A stretch of DNA of 19,736 nucleotides, taken from Bacilli bacterium (GTDB lineage: Bacteria > Bacillota_I > Bacilli_A > RF39 > UBA660). This document shows, piece after piece, positions 1 through 7,020 of the stretch; the first letter of the stretch is position 1; every line of letters begins with the position of its first letter. The position numbers and the translations under genes were made by a program. The notes below the pieces were generated by a model. That model did not search any database and was not told the DNA's origin. It saw only the letters and a program-made list of their open reading frames with translations. The stretch covers positions 1 to 19,736 of the forward strand of contig CAAGQJ010000055.1 in the NCBI GenBank assembly GCA_900772095.1, written 5' to 3'.

Positions 1-1
1 A

Positions 2-73
2 ATTTATATTGGTAAATATGATAAAGAAACTAATACAAGAGATATGAAAATAGTATGGAATTTTGAAAGTTAA
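2..73 (+). CDS. 3' end of an unidentified gene (partial)
   Basis: An open frame enters from the left edge and ends at TAA 71-73. It gives 23 residues, starting IYIGKYDKETNTRDMK and ending WNFES. The mixed hydrophilic and aromatic composition looks like a real protein tail, but the piece is too short to assign. It is in a different frame from the truncated ATPase that begins five bases later, so it is not simply the missing front of that gene unless a frameshift or rearrangement separates them. Confidence 0.3.
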   Translation: MYIGKYDKETNTRDMKIVWNFES

Positions 74-78
74 ATGAA

Positions 79-1887
79 TTGGATTTAAACAATGCACCAA
101 CTGGAGCATTAGACTCAAAAACCAGTGAAGACATCATGAATTTAATAAAAGAAGTAGCAAAAGATAAACTTGTAATCATGGTAACTCATAACGAAGAAAT
201 AGCCAAAAAATATTCAACAAGAATAGTTAATTTAAAAGATGGAGTAATCTTACATGATTCAAATCCATACAAAGAAGAAAATATAGATAAAACATATCAG
301 ATGAAAAGAACATCAATGAGTTTTCTAACAGCATTAAAACTTTCATTAAATAACATATTTACAAAAAAAGGAAGAACACTTCTTACTGCATTCGCATCAA
401 GTATAGGAATTATAGGAATATCACTTATTCTAGCATTATCAAATGGTTTTGACATTCAAATAGATAAATTTGAAAGCGAAACATTATCATCATTTCCTAT
501 ACTAATAAGCAAACAAGCAACAGAAATAGACATAGAAGAATTACAAAAACAAGCAAAAGAACTTAAAAATAAAGAAATAGATGAATCACAAATATATGCT
601 TATGATGTAGAACAAGAAGCTGTAATGCATAATAACAAATTTACTGAAGAGTACCTAGATTATGTAAGCAAGATAGATGAAAACTTAATATATGGAATAT
701 CATACACAAGATATACTGGAATAAATGCTTTAACAAAACACGATAAAAATATAGTTACCATAGATACAACAAGCTTTGTTTCTCTTCCAAAAGAAATAAA
801 ACAAGGAGATACTTATTTAGAAAAAGGCTATGACATTCTAGAAGGAGCTTTTCCTAAAAATAAAAATGAAATAGTAATTGAATTAGATTCTAAGAATAGA
901 CTTGACAAAAGTATATTAAAAATATTTAATATAAATGCTGATAAAATAACAACAAAAGAACTAATAGGAAAAGAAATAAAAGTTGTACTAAATGATGATT
1001 ACTACAAAAAAATAGGAAACATGTATACCGTAAATACTAACTTAGAAGAAATGTATAATAACAAAAATAATATAACTCTAAAAGTTGTTGGAATTATAAA
1101 AGCCAAAAAAGATAACAAACTAAGCGAAACAGAACAAGCTTTTTCTACAACAACTATGGGAAGAATTTTATATACCAATGATTTAATAGAATACTTAATA
1201 GAAAAAAATAGTAAATCAAACATAGTAAAAGCCCAATCAAAACAAAATACAAGTGTACTAACAATGCAAACCCTAACAGAAGAAGAAAAACAACAAAACC
1301 TAGTATACTTAGGTGCAGAAGATATACCTTATTTGATTAGCATATATCCAAATAACTTTGACGATAAAGAAAAAGTACTAGAATACTTAGACAAATATAA
1401 TGAAGATAAAAAAGAAGAAGACAAAGTAATATATACTGATATGGCAAAAACCGTAGTGTCACTATCAAGTAGTATAATGGACGCCATTACATATGTTTTA
1501 ATTGCCTTCTCAGCAATATCTCTAGTAGTATCCAGTATAATGATAGGAATAATAACATACATAAGTGTTCTAGAAAGAACAAAAGAAATAGGAATACTAA
1601 GATCCCTAGGAGCTAGAAAAAAAGATATAACAAGAGTATTCAATGCAGAAACATTCTTAATAGGATTAACTTCAGGTCTAATGGGTATTTTAATAGCAAG
1701 ATTGCTAATATTCCCAGCCAATATTATCCTAAAAAATTTAACAGAATTAGAAAATGTTGCACAAATGAATATAGTTCATATTTTAATTATGATTGCAGTA
1801 AGCATAATAATAACACTAATCGGAGGACTAATACCTGCTAAAATAGCAAGTAAAAAAAATCCAGTCGAAGCACTAAGAACTGAATAA
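79..1887 (+). CDS. MacB/FtsX-type ABC exporter, ATPase domain truncated at N-terminus
   Basis: This is an ABC exporter subunit in which an ATPase is fused to an FtsX-like permease, as in MacB. Only the tail of the ATPase remains: the APTGALDS D-loop (residues 6-13), then VTHN with the switch His37. Walker A, Q-loop, the ABC signature and the LADE part of Walker B are missing. The permease looks complete: one membrane helix near 100-122, an external domain of about 340 residues, and three C-terminal helices with the typical ERTKEIGILRSLGA segment. The family usually has about 220 residues of ATPase before the first helix; here there are about 95. The TTG start is only the first available codon and has no clear ribosome site. 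It is probably a broken gene or an assembly/recombination junction, unless another ATPase serves the permease. The next gene follows after 10 bp. Confidence 0.75.
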   Translation: MDLNNAPTGALDSKTSEDIMNLIKEVAKDKLVIMVTHNEEIAKKYSTRIVNLKDGVILHDSNPYKEENIDKTYQMKRTSMSFLTALKLSLNNIFTKKGRTLLTAFASSIGIIGISLILALSNGFDIQIDKFESETLSSFPILISKQATEIDIEELQKQAKELKNKEIDESQIYAYDVEQEAVMHNNKFTEEYLDYVSKIDENLIYGISYTRYTGINALTKHDKNIVTIDTTSFVSLPKEIKQGDTYLEKGYDILEGAFPKNKNEIVIELDSKNRLDKSILKIFNINADKITTKELIGKEIKVVLNDDYYKKIGNMYTVNTNLEEMYNNKNNITLKVVGIIKAKKDNKLSETEQAFSTTTMGRILYTNDLIEYLIEKNSKSNIVKAQSKQNTSVLTMQTLTEEEKQQNLVYLGAEDIPYLISIYPNNFDDKEKVLEYLDKYNEDKKEEDKVIYTDMAKTVVSLSSSIMDAITYVLIAFSAISLVVSSIMIGIITYISVLERTKEIGILRSLGARKKDITRVFNAETFLIGLTSGLMGILIARLLIFPANIILKNLTELENVAQMNIVHILIMIAVSIIITLIGGLIPAKIASKKNPVEALRTE

Positions 1888-1897
1888 GGAGTTTAAT

Positions 1898-2452
1898 ATG
1901 AATAAAGAAATATCTAACCTAGAAACAAAATTAAAAAACAACTTTACTATCGTTGCTTTCATATTTATACCAATAGTACTAGTTATAAGCACAGAACTAT
2001 CTATTAATCTTATGCCATTTCCTATAATGAAAGACATTACAGATAGCAAATTAAAACAAATAATTGGCTATATCTTACTAGCACTTTTCTCATGTGTAGT
2101 AATTGCAAATATTGTTATTTTAATAACTCAGTTAGTAAAACTAAAAAAATTAAATAAACAAATAACTATAAAAGACTTTAATAAAGAAACAATCATAAAT
2201 AGAAACATATACATAATAATAACAATATTACTTGGAGTTATAGGAGGTCAAAACATCATAACAAAAAACTATATAAGATTTATTATTTTCATGTTAATAT
2301 CAGGTTTTGGAATATATTTAACAAAAACACCAATCAACATATTAACACTAATAATTACACTAATTTCAGTAGTAGACCTTTTAGTAATTACAACTAAAAA
2401 ATGTATAGATAACAAAATAATACTAAATACAAAAGGAGTAAATTATGAATAA
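1898..2452 (+). CDS. Small integral membrane protein, unknown function
   Basis: A 184-residue protein with about five hydrophobic helices (near 15-35, 50-78, 100-118, 125-140 and 145-165) and a short charged N-terminus. It has no enzyme motif I recognise. The start is supported by AAGGAG about 6 nt upstream of the ATG. It begins 10 bp after the ABC permease and its last 8 bases overlap the dCMP deaminase start, so the three are almost certainly one transcript. It may be an accessory membrane subunit of the ABC exporter, but this rests only on position. Confidence 0.7.
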   Translation: MNKEISNLETKLKNNFTIVAFIFIPIVLVISTELSINLMPFPIMKDITDSKLKQIIGYILLALFSCVVIANIVILITQLVKLKKLNKQITIKDFNKETIINRNIYIIITILLGVIGGQNIITKNYIRFIIFMLISGFGIYLTKTPINILTLIITLISVVDLLVITTKKCIDNKIILNTKGVNYE

Positions 2453-2936
2453 AAGAAAAGACTATTTAACATGGGATGAATACTTTATGGGTATAGCAAA
2501 ATTATCTGCCAAAAGAAGTAAAGACCCAAACACACAAGTAGGAGCATGCATAGTAGGTTTAGACAACAGAATACTATCAATCGGATATAATGGCGCACCA
2601 AATGGCTTTAACGATGATGAATTCCCATGGGATAGACAAGGATTACCACTAGAAACAAAATACTTCTATGTCTGTCATGCTGAAATGAATGCAATATTAA
2701 ACTACAGAGGTTCAAGAAAAGACCTTGAACAATCAAAAATATATGTAGATTTATTTCCATGTAATGAATGTACAAAACTAATCATTCAAGCAGGCATAAA
2801 AGAAATAATATATTTATCAGATAAATATAAAGATACAGACGCTGTAATCGCATCAAAAAAAATGCTTGATACATGTGGTGTAAAATATAAACAATTAAAA
2901 ATAGATAAAAAAATAGAACTAGATATTTCACTTTAA
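2445..2936 (+). CDS. dCMP deaminase (zinc-dependent)
   Basis: Deoxycytidylate deaminase converts dCMP to dUMP in the cytosol, supplying thymidylate synthesis. The zinc-deaminase signature is complete: CHAEMNAIL with zinc ligand His78 and catalytic Glu80, then PCNEC with zinc ligands Cys106 and Cys109. The N-terminal segment (KDPNTQVGACIV, SIGYNGAPNGF) is typical of the dCMP/ComEB group. At 163 residues it is full length for the family. An AAAGGAG site lies inside the end of the preceding gene and the ATG overlaps it by 8 bases, giving translational coupling. A nucleotide enzyme at the end of an exporter operon is a loose functional fit. A ComEB-type label is possible, but no competence genes are nearby. 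Confidence 0.93.
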   Translation: MNKRKDYLTWDEYFMGIAKLSAKRSKDPNTQVGACIVGLDNRILSIGYNGAPNGFNDDEFPWDRQGLPLETKYFYVCHAEMNAILNYRGSRKDLEQSKIYVDLFPCNECTKLIIQAGIKEIIYLSDKYKDTDAVIASKKMLDTCGVKYKQLKIDKKIELDISL

Positions 2937-2988
2937 TAAAAAACCATTTTCTAGATTTTTAAATTAGTTTTGGTATATATAAAGCTTC

Positions 2989-3017
2989 TTGACATTTGTT
3001 AAACAAAAGTTTATTAT
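2989..3017 (+). promoter_or_regulatory. Promoter of the LysR gene with an operator-like palindrome
   Basis: TTGACA (2989-2994) and TATTAT (3012-3017) are 17 nt apart, a near-consensus sigma-A promoter, about 70 nt before the LysR start. The spacer holds a perfect inverted repeat, TTTGTT-A-AACAAA (2995-3007), placed where a bound repressor would block polymerase; autoregulation is an inference. The rest of the 2937-3089 gap is AT-rich with no clear terminator for the upstream operon. Confidence 0.6.
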
Positions 3018-3089
3018 AATTTCAAGGAGTTTTTTATTATAGTTTTTATAAATTAACTTTAAATCAATGTTATTTATTAGGAGGTGTTT

Positions 3090-4022
3090 ATGAATCTTTT
3101 CAAAAATAATATAGATTTTAACACATATAAAATGTTCTATGCCGTAGCCGTATTTGGGAGCTTTTCAAAAGCCGCTGAAGAACTATATATTTCGCAACCC
3201 GCAGTCAGTTATTCTATTAAAAAATTAGAAGATGAATTACAAACAAAGCTATTTTTAAGATTAAATAAAGGAATCAAATTAACTGAAGAGGGAGAAAAAT
3301 TGAAATATTATATAGAAAGTGCATTTAATAATATAGTTGTAGGAATTAATGCTTTAAATGATAAAAGTGATGATGCAATTGGCAAAATTTCGATAGGAAT
3401 TCACTCAAATATTGGAACTTTTCTATTACCTAAATATATCAAAGAATTTTTAAAATTATATCCCAATATAAAAATTATAATTCATAGTGGAAGAAGCAGT
3501 GAACTAAAAAAAATGTTAAGGGACGGAACTCTTGATATCATAATATTACATTACCCCATGTTTACCAGAGAAGAACAACTAGAAGAGGAAAAATTGTTTA
3601 GTTCTGAGAGTTGTTTTTTTGGAACAAAAAAATATTATGATGCATATATGTGGTCTAAAAAGGAAAAACTATTAATTGACTTTCCTTTATTACTTCCCAT
3701 AAAAGGACCACTAGGAAGTAGCGCATTTGAAAAAATATTTAAAAGAAACAATATGGTTTTATCATCAAATGTTTATTTATATACAACCGAAATGCTCATA
3801 AGTTTAGTAAAAGAAGAAATAGGAATTGGTTGTGTGCTAAGGCATTGTATTAAAAAAGAACTTGCAAATAGTGAATTATATGAGCTTCCAATAGATTACG
3901 AAATGCCCAAAATAGATTTTGGAATTGCTTATGACAAAAAGCATATAAACACAAGTGCCTTAACTTTTGCAAACTATTTAATTGAAAAAATAAAAAAGGA
4001 CTATTTATCAAGCGATAAATAG
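3090..4022 (+). CDS. LysR-family transcriptional regulator
   Basis: A 310-residue LysR-type regulator. The N-terminal winged helix-turn-helix is clear (FGSFSKAAEELYISQPAVSY, residues 22-41, then KKLEDEL), followed by an effector-binding domain from about residue 90 to the end (ISIGIHSNIGTFLLPKYI onwards). Length is normal for the family. The ATG at 3090 is chosen because AGGAGGT (3079-3085) lies at the right distance; the upstream GTG at 3084 would fall inside that site. It has its own promoter and a hairpin terminator over the stop codon, and stands directly before a same-strand five-gene operon ending in a permease, its most likely target. The effector cannot be told from sequence. Confidence 0.9.
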   Translation: MNLFKNNIDFNTYKMFYAVAVFGSFSKAAEELYISQPAVSYSIKKLEDELQTKLFLRLNKGIKLTEEGEKLKYYIESAFNNIVVGINALNDKSDDAIGKISIGIHSNIGTFLLPKYIKEFLKLYPNIKIIIHSGRSSELKKMLRDGTLDIIILHYPMFTREEQLEEEKLFSSESCFFGTKKYYDAYMWSKKEKLLIDFPLLLPIKGPLGSSAFEKIFKRNNMVLSSNVYLYTTEMLISLVKEEIGIGCVLRHCIKKELANSELYELPIDYEMPKIDFGIAYDKKHINTSALTFANYLIEKIKKDYLSSDK

Positions 4023-4030
4023 TTTTCCTT
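4000..4030 (+). terminator. Terminator overlapping the LysR stop codon
   Basis: A perfect 10-bp stem ACTATTTATC (4000-4009), loop AAGC, and GATAAATAGT (4014-4023), followed by a T-rich tail. The TAG stop (4020-4022) lies in the right arm, so the last LysR codons form the left arm. Confidence 0.7.
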
Positions 4031-4039
4031 TTGGTATAA

Positions 4040-4081
4040 ATACAAGTTATGGTTCATATAAATATAATGTATTTGTATAAT
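4040..4081 (+). promoter_or_regulatory. Promoter and possible LysR site before the small-protein/permease operon
   Basis: TTCATA (4053-4058) and TATAAT (4076-4081) are 17 nt apart, a plausible sigma-A promoter about 45 nt before the first gene. A second TATAAT sits at 4063-4068. An inverted repeat ATACAA (4040-4045) / TTGTAT (4073-4078) brackets the -35 and touches the -10. Such dyads are compatible with LysR binding, but in sequence this AT-rich the match could be chance. Confidence 0.4.
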
Positions 4082-4124
4082 GATAATTTGAGTGATACAT
4101 TATTAGTGAAAGGAGAAGAGAGAT

Positions 4125-4505
4125 TTGGAAGAAGAAATAAGGCGCCAAAAGCCACACAAAAATTCAGAAAACACATTAAGAAAGGAGAATACAGAAAAAA
4201 TAATAAACGAAGCTTTACAAAATATGATTAGCAAATTTACTGAGGAAGAAAAAGAGATTTTAGAAAAATTATTTACTAAACTAAACGCAGAACCACTAGA
4301 ACAACCATTACTACCACATGACCAAGCAAAACATCATGGAAAACCAAACAAAATAGTTTCACACGATGAACTTGAACACTTAGAATTGATGCTTGATTTA
4401 TGTGAAAATAAAAATGAGTTAATAAGAATATTGAGTGATATTAATAGAATATTATTGGATTCTTGCAAAAATCAATATCATGTCAATGTAAAAAAAAGAA
4501 AATGA
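4125..4505 (+). CDS. Small charged protein with His-rich linker, unknown function (cassette gene 1)
   Basis: I do not recognise this 126-residue soluble protein. Residues 20-52 are predicted charged helix (TEKIINEALQNMISKF at 23-38). A Pro/His-rich linker follows, with His65, 70, 71, 80 and 85, and then a second helical region (about 83-113). The N-terminal helix resembles that of the next gene (EEIIDRKLAEMIGEHF), and both share the helix, His/Pro linker, helix plan, suggesting paralogues. The start is TTG at 4125, supported by AGGAG about 9 nt upstream; no in-frame ATG fits better. The stop is TGA, used in this window only by this cassette. The His cluster might bind a metal (inference). It opens a five-gene operon ending in a permease. 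Confidence 0.7.
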   Translation: MEEEIRRQKPHKNSENTLRKENTEKIINEALQNMISKFTEEEKEILEKLFTKLNAEPLEQPLLPHDQAKHHGKPNKIVSHDELEHLELMLDLCENKNELIRILSDINRILLDSCKNQYHVNVKKRK

Positions 4506-4521
4506 ACGGGGGATAGATATA

Positions 4522-4899
4522 ATGAAAGAAAAGAGATTAGGTATGGAATTAGATGTAGAGGAAATTATTGATAGAAAACTAGCAGAGATGATTGGAGAGC
4601 ATTTTAAATTAAAGCAAAGGGAAGAAGAGTATAAAGGACCAAAATGTGTAGAAGCACATCCGATAGAGCTACATAAAAGACCAGAGCCACCCCAACATCA
4701 TGAACCATTAAAAGTAAAACTAAACTTTGAAGAAAATATAGGTACAATAATAGATATATTTGGAGATGAAAGCACATCACATGCCATAATAAAGGCATTA
4801 AAGGACAGTCCAACTGAAATACAGATTATTGCAAGACTTGTTATTGATTTACATGAAAGATTAGATAAATTTTTAGGAGAATATGAATACAAAAGTTAG
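4522..4899 (+). CDS. Small protein with His/Pro-rich linker, unknown function (cassette gene 2)
   Basis: A 125-residue soluble protein without a recognised family. It has three parts: an acidic N-terminal helix (EEIIDRKLAEMIGEHF, 13-28) like that of the preceding protein, a linker rich in His and Pro (about 43-62, including PEPPQHHEP), and a C-terminal helical domain (about 68-118) whose PTEIQIIARLVIDL stretch matches the next, shorter protein. The ATG is supported by GGGGGA (4508-4513), 8 nt upstream. The gap to gene 1 is 16 bp and the 3' end overlaps gene 3 by 17 bp, so expression is coupled. It therefore links genes 1 and 3 as one family. A metal- or partner-binding adaptor is possible but unproven. 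Confidence 0.72.
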   Translation: MKEKRLGMELDVEEIIDRKLAEMIGEHFKLKQREEEYKGPKCVEAHPIELHKRPEPPQHHEPLKVKLNFEENIGTIIDIFGDESTSHAIIKALKDSPTEIQIIARLVIDLHERLDKFLGEYEYKS

Positions 4900-5071
4900 A
4901 TTTTCATCACCTGTTTTAGATGATTTAGATATAGAATTATTAAAAGATACTTTTGAATTTGAGACAGATAATATAATAGAAACTTTAGAATCAGCTCCAT
5001 ATGAGATTTCTATTATTGCTTGTCTAATAAAAAGGTTAGAATATAAAATCCAAACGATAAAAAAAAAATAA
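4883..5071 (+). CDS. Very small helical protein, related to the C-terminal domain of cassette gene 2
   Basis: A 62-residue protein. Residues 30-57 align without gaps to residues 89-116 of the preceding protein (IIETLESAPYEISIIACL against IIKALKDSPTEIQIIARL, continuing into a second helix); by eye 11 of 28 positions are identical. It lacks the N-terminal helix and His/Pro linker, so it is a stand-alone copy of the C-terminal domain. The start at 4883 has AGGAG just upstream, inside the end of gene 2, and overlaps that gene by 17 bases. No known family is recognised. It may form mixed oligomers with its larger neighbour (inference). Confidence 0.68.
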   Translation: MNTKVRFSSPVLDDLDIELLKDTFEFETDNIIETLESAPYEISIIACLIKRLEYKIQTIKKK

Positions 5072-5072
5072 A

Positions 5073-5651
5073 ATGGATTTAAATATGTCTATTGAAGAAA
5101 TTGGTATATTAGAAACAAATATCCAAATAGAGAAATACTTAGAAGATAAAGAATTAATTCTGAATATTTCTAAATATATACCAATTTCTACTCATGAAGA
5201 TACAAAAAGTATAATAAATAATGTTTTATCTAAATTAATCAATTATAAAAAAAAGAATATATTAATGTTATCAAATGAACTTGCATTAATTGAACAAATA
5301 ATTAAATATAAAAACTGCTTCAATAATATAATAATCGTTTTATCTAGAAATTTATCCTCATTAAAAGAGGAAGACATAAAAAATAATATTCCAAAAGATA
5401 TGAATATATATTTTATAAAAGAACTTGAATTTCCAGCAATAGTTAAACCAAAGGATTCCCTTATTTTGGTTTTTGGATATAAAAGTGGCAATAATTGTTT
5501 GTTATCAAAAACCAGTTATAGAATGTTAGAAATATACAAGAATTTCTTAGGAGAAAAAATATTTGTTTCTTGCTCAAAAGAGGATATAAATCAACGACCT
5601 AAAAATTGGATATTAATTAATAAAGAAAAATACTTTACAAAAATTATTTGA
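5073..5651 (+). CDS. Unrecognised alpha/beta protein, cassette gene 4
   Basis: A 192-residue protein, soluble by composition, with no family I can name. After a helical N-terminus (1-60), the centre alternates hydrophobic strands and helices: KNILMLSNE, NNIIIVLSRNL, MNIYFIKEL, DSLILVFGYKSG, EKIFVSC and NWILINKE. This resembles a Rossmann-like or receiver-like fold, but there is no P-loop or nucleotide glycine motif. Its ATG comes one base after the stop of gene 3 with no evident ribosome site, so it probably depends on translational coupling; ATG 5085 is an alternative. It ends in TGA, whose bases run into the GAGG ribosome site of the permease. A cytosolic partner of the permease is a reasonable guess only. 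Confidence 0.65.
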   Translation: MDLNMSIEEIGILETNIQIEKYLEDKELILNISKYIPISTHEDTKSIINNVLSKLINYKKKNILMLSNELALIEQIIKYKNCFNNIIIVLSRNLSSLKEEDIKNNIPKDMNIYFIKELEFPAIVKPKDSLILVFGYKSGNNCLLSKTSYRMLEIYKNFLGEKIFVSCSKEDINQRPKNWILINKEKYFTKII

Positions 5652-5658
5652 GGCAAAA

Positions 5659-6927
5659 ATGAAGAATAGAATAAATAAAATAGGTGGATTATTATTAATA
5701 ACATTAATATATGTATTCAGTGTTTCAATTGCCATCATTTTCAATGTATCTATAGAAGAAGTTGTGACAAATTATCAATTTGATGTGCTGATTATATTAA
5801 TAACGATGGAGCTTTTTACAAATCTTGTTTCATCAACAGGAATAATGGAATTTTTATCAATAAAGATATCCCAAAAGTCAAAAGGTAATAAAAAAACAAT
5901 TTTAATCTTATTCGGTTTATTAATGTTTTTGATTTCAGCTTTTTTAAACAATATAACTGCAGTACTTATGATTTTACCAATTATATTTGTTTTATTAAAA
6001 ACAATTGAAATTAATAAGGAATATTTGAATATATTTTTTGCTATAATACTTGCATTGTCAAACACAGGAGGAGCCTCCTCTCCCATTGGAGATTTTCCAG
6101 CAATTGTTATAATGAATAGTGGCATTACATCATTTCTAGGATATTTATTAAGAGCATTTCCATTTTTCTTAGCAACTTCATTTATATTAATTTTGTGGTA
6201 TTTATTAAAAGTAAAGGATGACAAGGAAAATACCAATAAAAAAAGACTTGCGATAGATATATTACACAGCAAATATAAGTATTTGAGAGTAAAAAAAGAT
6301 GTTTTATTTGGTTTAGTAATAATATTTGCATTTATGTTTTTAACATGGAGTTTTGTACCACAGAATATTTTGCCATCAGAAATAATTGCTATATTAGGAT
6401 ATGTTATTGCAATGCTATATTGTTCAATCAAAAAAGTAGAAATTAATTGTCAAGTTGATTTCAAGCCAATATTAACAATAAGTTCTTTTCTATTCTTAGC
6501 GGGAATAATATCGAGCACAGGTATATTAAGCAATTTTGCTGATTATTTGCAAAACTCAATTAACAATCCAAAAGTTTTGTTAGTAGTTATTATGCTCATT
6601 ACATCAATAGTATCAGGAAGTTTTGGAGCAGGTCCTGCCGCAAGTGCAATGATGCCCATAATAATAGAATTATGCACCACAATTTATCAAAGTCAATCAG
6701 ATATAGTTGCTATCGCATATGCCGCTTCCATATGTGCTGGCAGTTCATTATTTATGTGGAGTGCAACAGCTGGATTTATATTATCTAAAAAAATAGAAGA
6801 AGCCGAAATAAAAGATGAAAAAAATAACAAATTAAGTTGGAATATAAAAAGTTATTTTAAGTATGGATTACAAAATTATCTAATTCAAATAATCATCGCA
6901 ATTATAGCTGTTTATCTTATTATATAA
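5659..6927 (+). CDS. ArsB/NhaD-superfamily (ion transporter) membrane permease
   Basis: A 422-residue integral membrane protein of the ArsB/NhaD (ion transporter) superfamily, with two related halves and about ten to eleven helices. First-half hallmarks are SAFLNNITAVLMILP (93-107) and SNTGGASSPIGDFP (134-147). Second-half equivalents are VSGSFGAGPAASAMMP (318-333) and AGSSLFMWSATAGFIL (360-375). The family normally has FLDN in half one and VDN in half two; here these positions are Asn97 and Gly323, so both membrane Asp are absent. A sodium/proton or arsenite label is therefore unsafe, and an organic-anion or other substrate is as likely. The ATG follows GAGG at 5 nt. It is last in the cassette, followed by a hairpin. 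By eye it has about 4 CTA leucine codons, against about 27 in the next gene. Confidence 0.85.
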   Translation: MKNRINKIGGLLLITLIYVFSVSIAIIFNVSIEEVVTNYQFDVLIILITMELFTNLVSSTGIMEFLSIKISQKSKGNKKTILILFGLLMFLISAFLNNITAVLMILPIIFVLLKTIEINKEYLNIFFAIILALSNTGGASSPIGDFPAIVIMNSGITSFLGYLLRAFPFFLATSFILILWYLLKVKDDKENTNKKRLAIDILHSKYKYLRVKKDVLFGLVIIFAFMFLTWSFVPQNILPSEIIAILGYVIAMLYCSIKKVEINCQVDFKPILTISSFLFLAGIISSTGILSNFADYLQNSINNPKVLLVVIMLITSIVSGSFGAGPAASAMMPIIIELCTTIYQSQSDIVAIAYAASICAGSSLFMWSATAGFILSKKIEEAEIKDEKNNKLSWNIKSYFKYGLQNYLIQIIIAIIAVYLII

Positions 6928-6928
6928 T

Positions 6929-6954
6929 AAATGAGATTGCCAAGTCTTATTTTT
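6929..6954 (+). terminator. Terminator after the permease operon
   Basis: A 10-bp stem with two G-U pairs, AAATGAGATT (6929-6938), loop GCCA, and AGTCTTATTT (6943-6952), continuing into T residues. It lies directly after the permease stop. Confidence 0.5.
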
Positions 6955-6969
6955 AAGAATTTATAATAA

Positions 6970-6983
6970 TTATGTCAACATAA
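6970..6983. promoter_or_regulatory. Perfect 6-bp inverted repeat before the glycosyltransferase
   Basis: TTATGT-CA-ACATAA, about 40 nt before the glycosyltransferase start. It is a possible operator, but no convincing -35/-10 pair could be placed around it, so the assignment is weak. Confidence 0.25.
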
Positions 6984-7020
6984 AAAACCATAAAAATCAT
7001 ATTCTTATATTGGTGATACA

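Noticed and set aside
2945..2980. A possible terminator hairpin after the dCMP deaminase gene (ACCA...TGGT)
   Set aside because: Only four outer pairs and a CTA/TAG pair form; the T runs face each other and the stem is not stable enough to call.
4049..4231. A 60-codon open frame starting ATG at 4049
   Set aside because: It has no ribosome site, overlaps the operon promoter, and is out of frame with the better supported gene at 4125, which shares sequence features with its neighbour.
5775..6431. A 218-codon minus-strand open frame opposite the permease
   Set aside because: The plus strand encodes clear ArsB/NhaD motifs here. The reverse frame is Ile/Lys/Asn-rich, with no motif or ribosome site, as expected for a shadow in AT-rich DNA.
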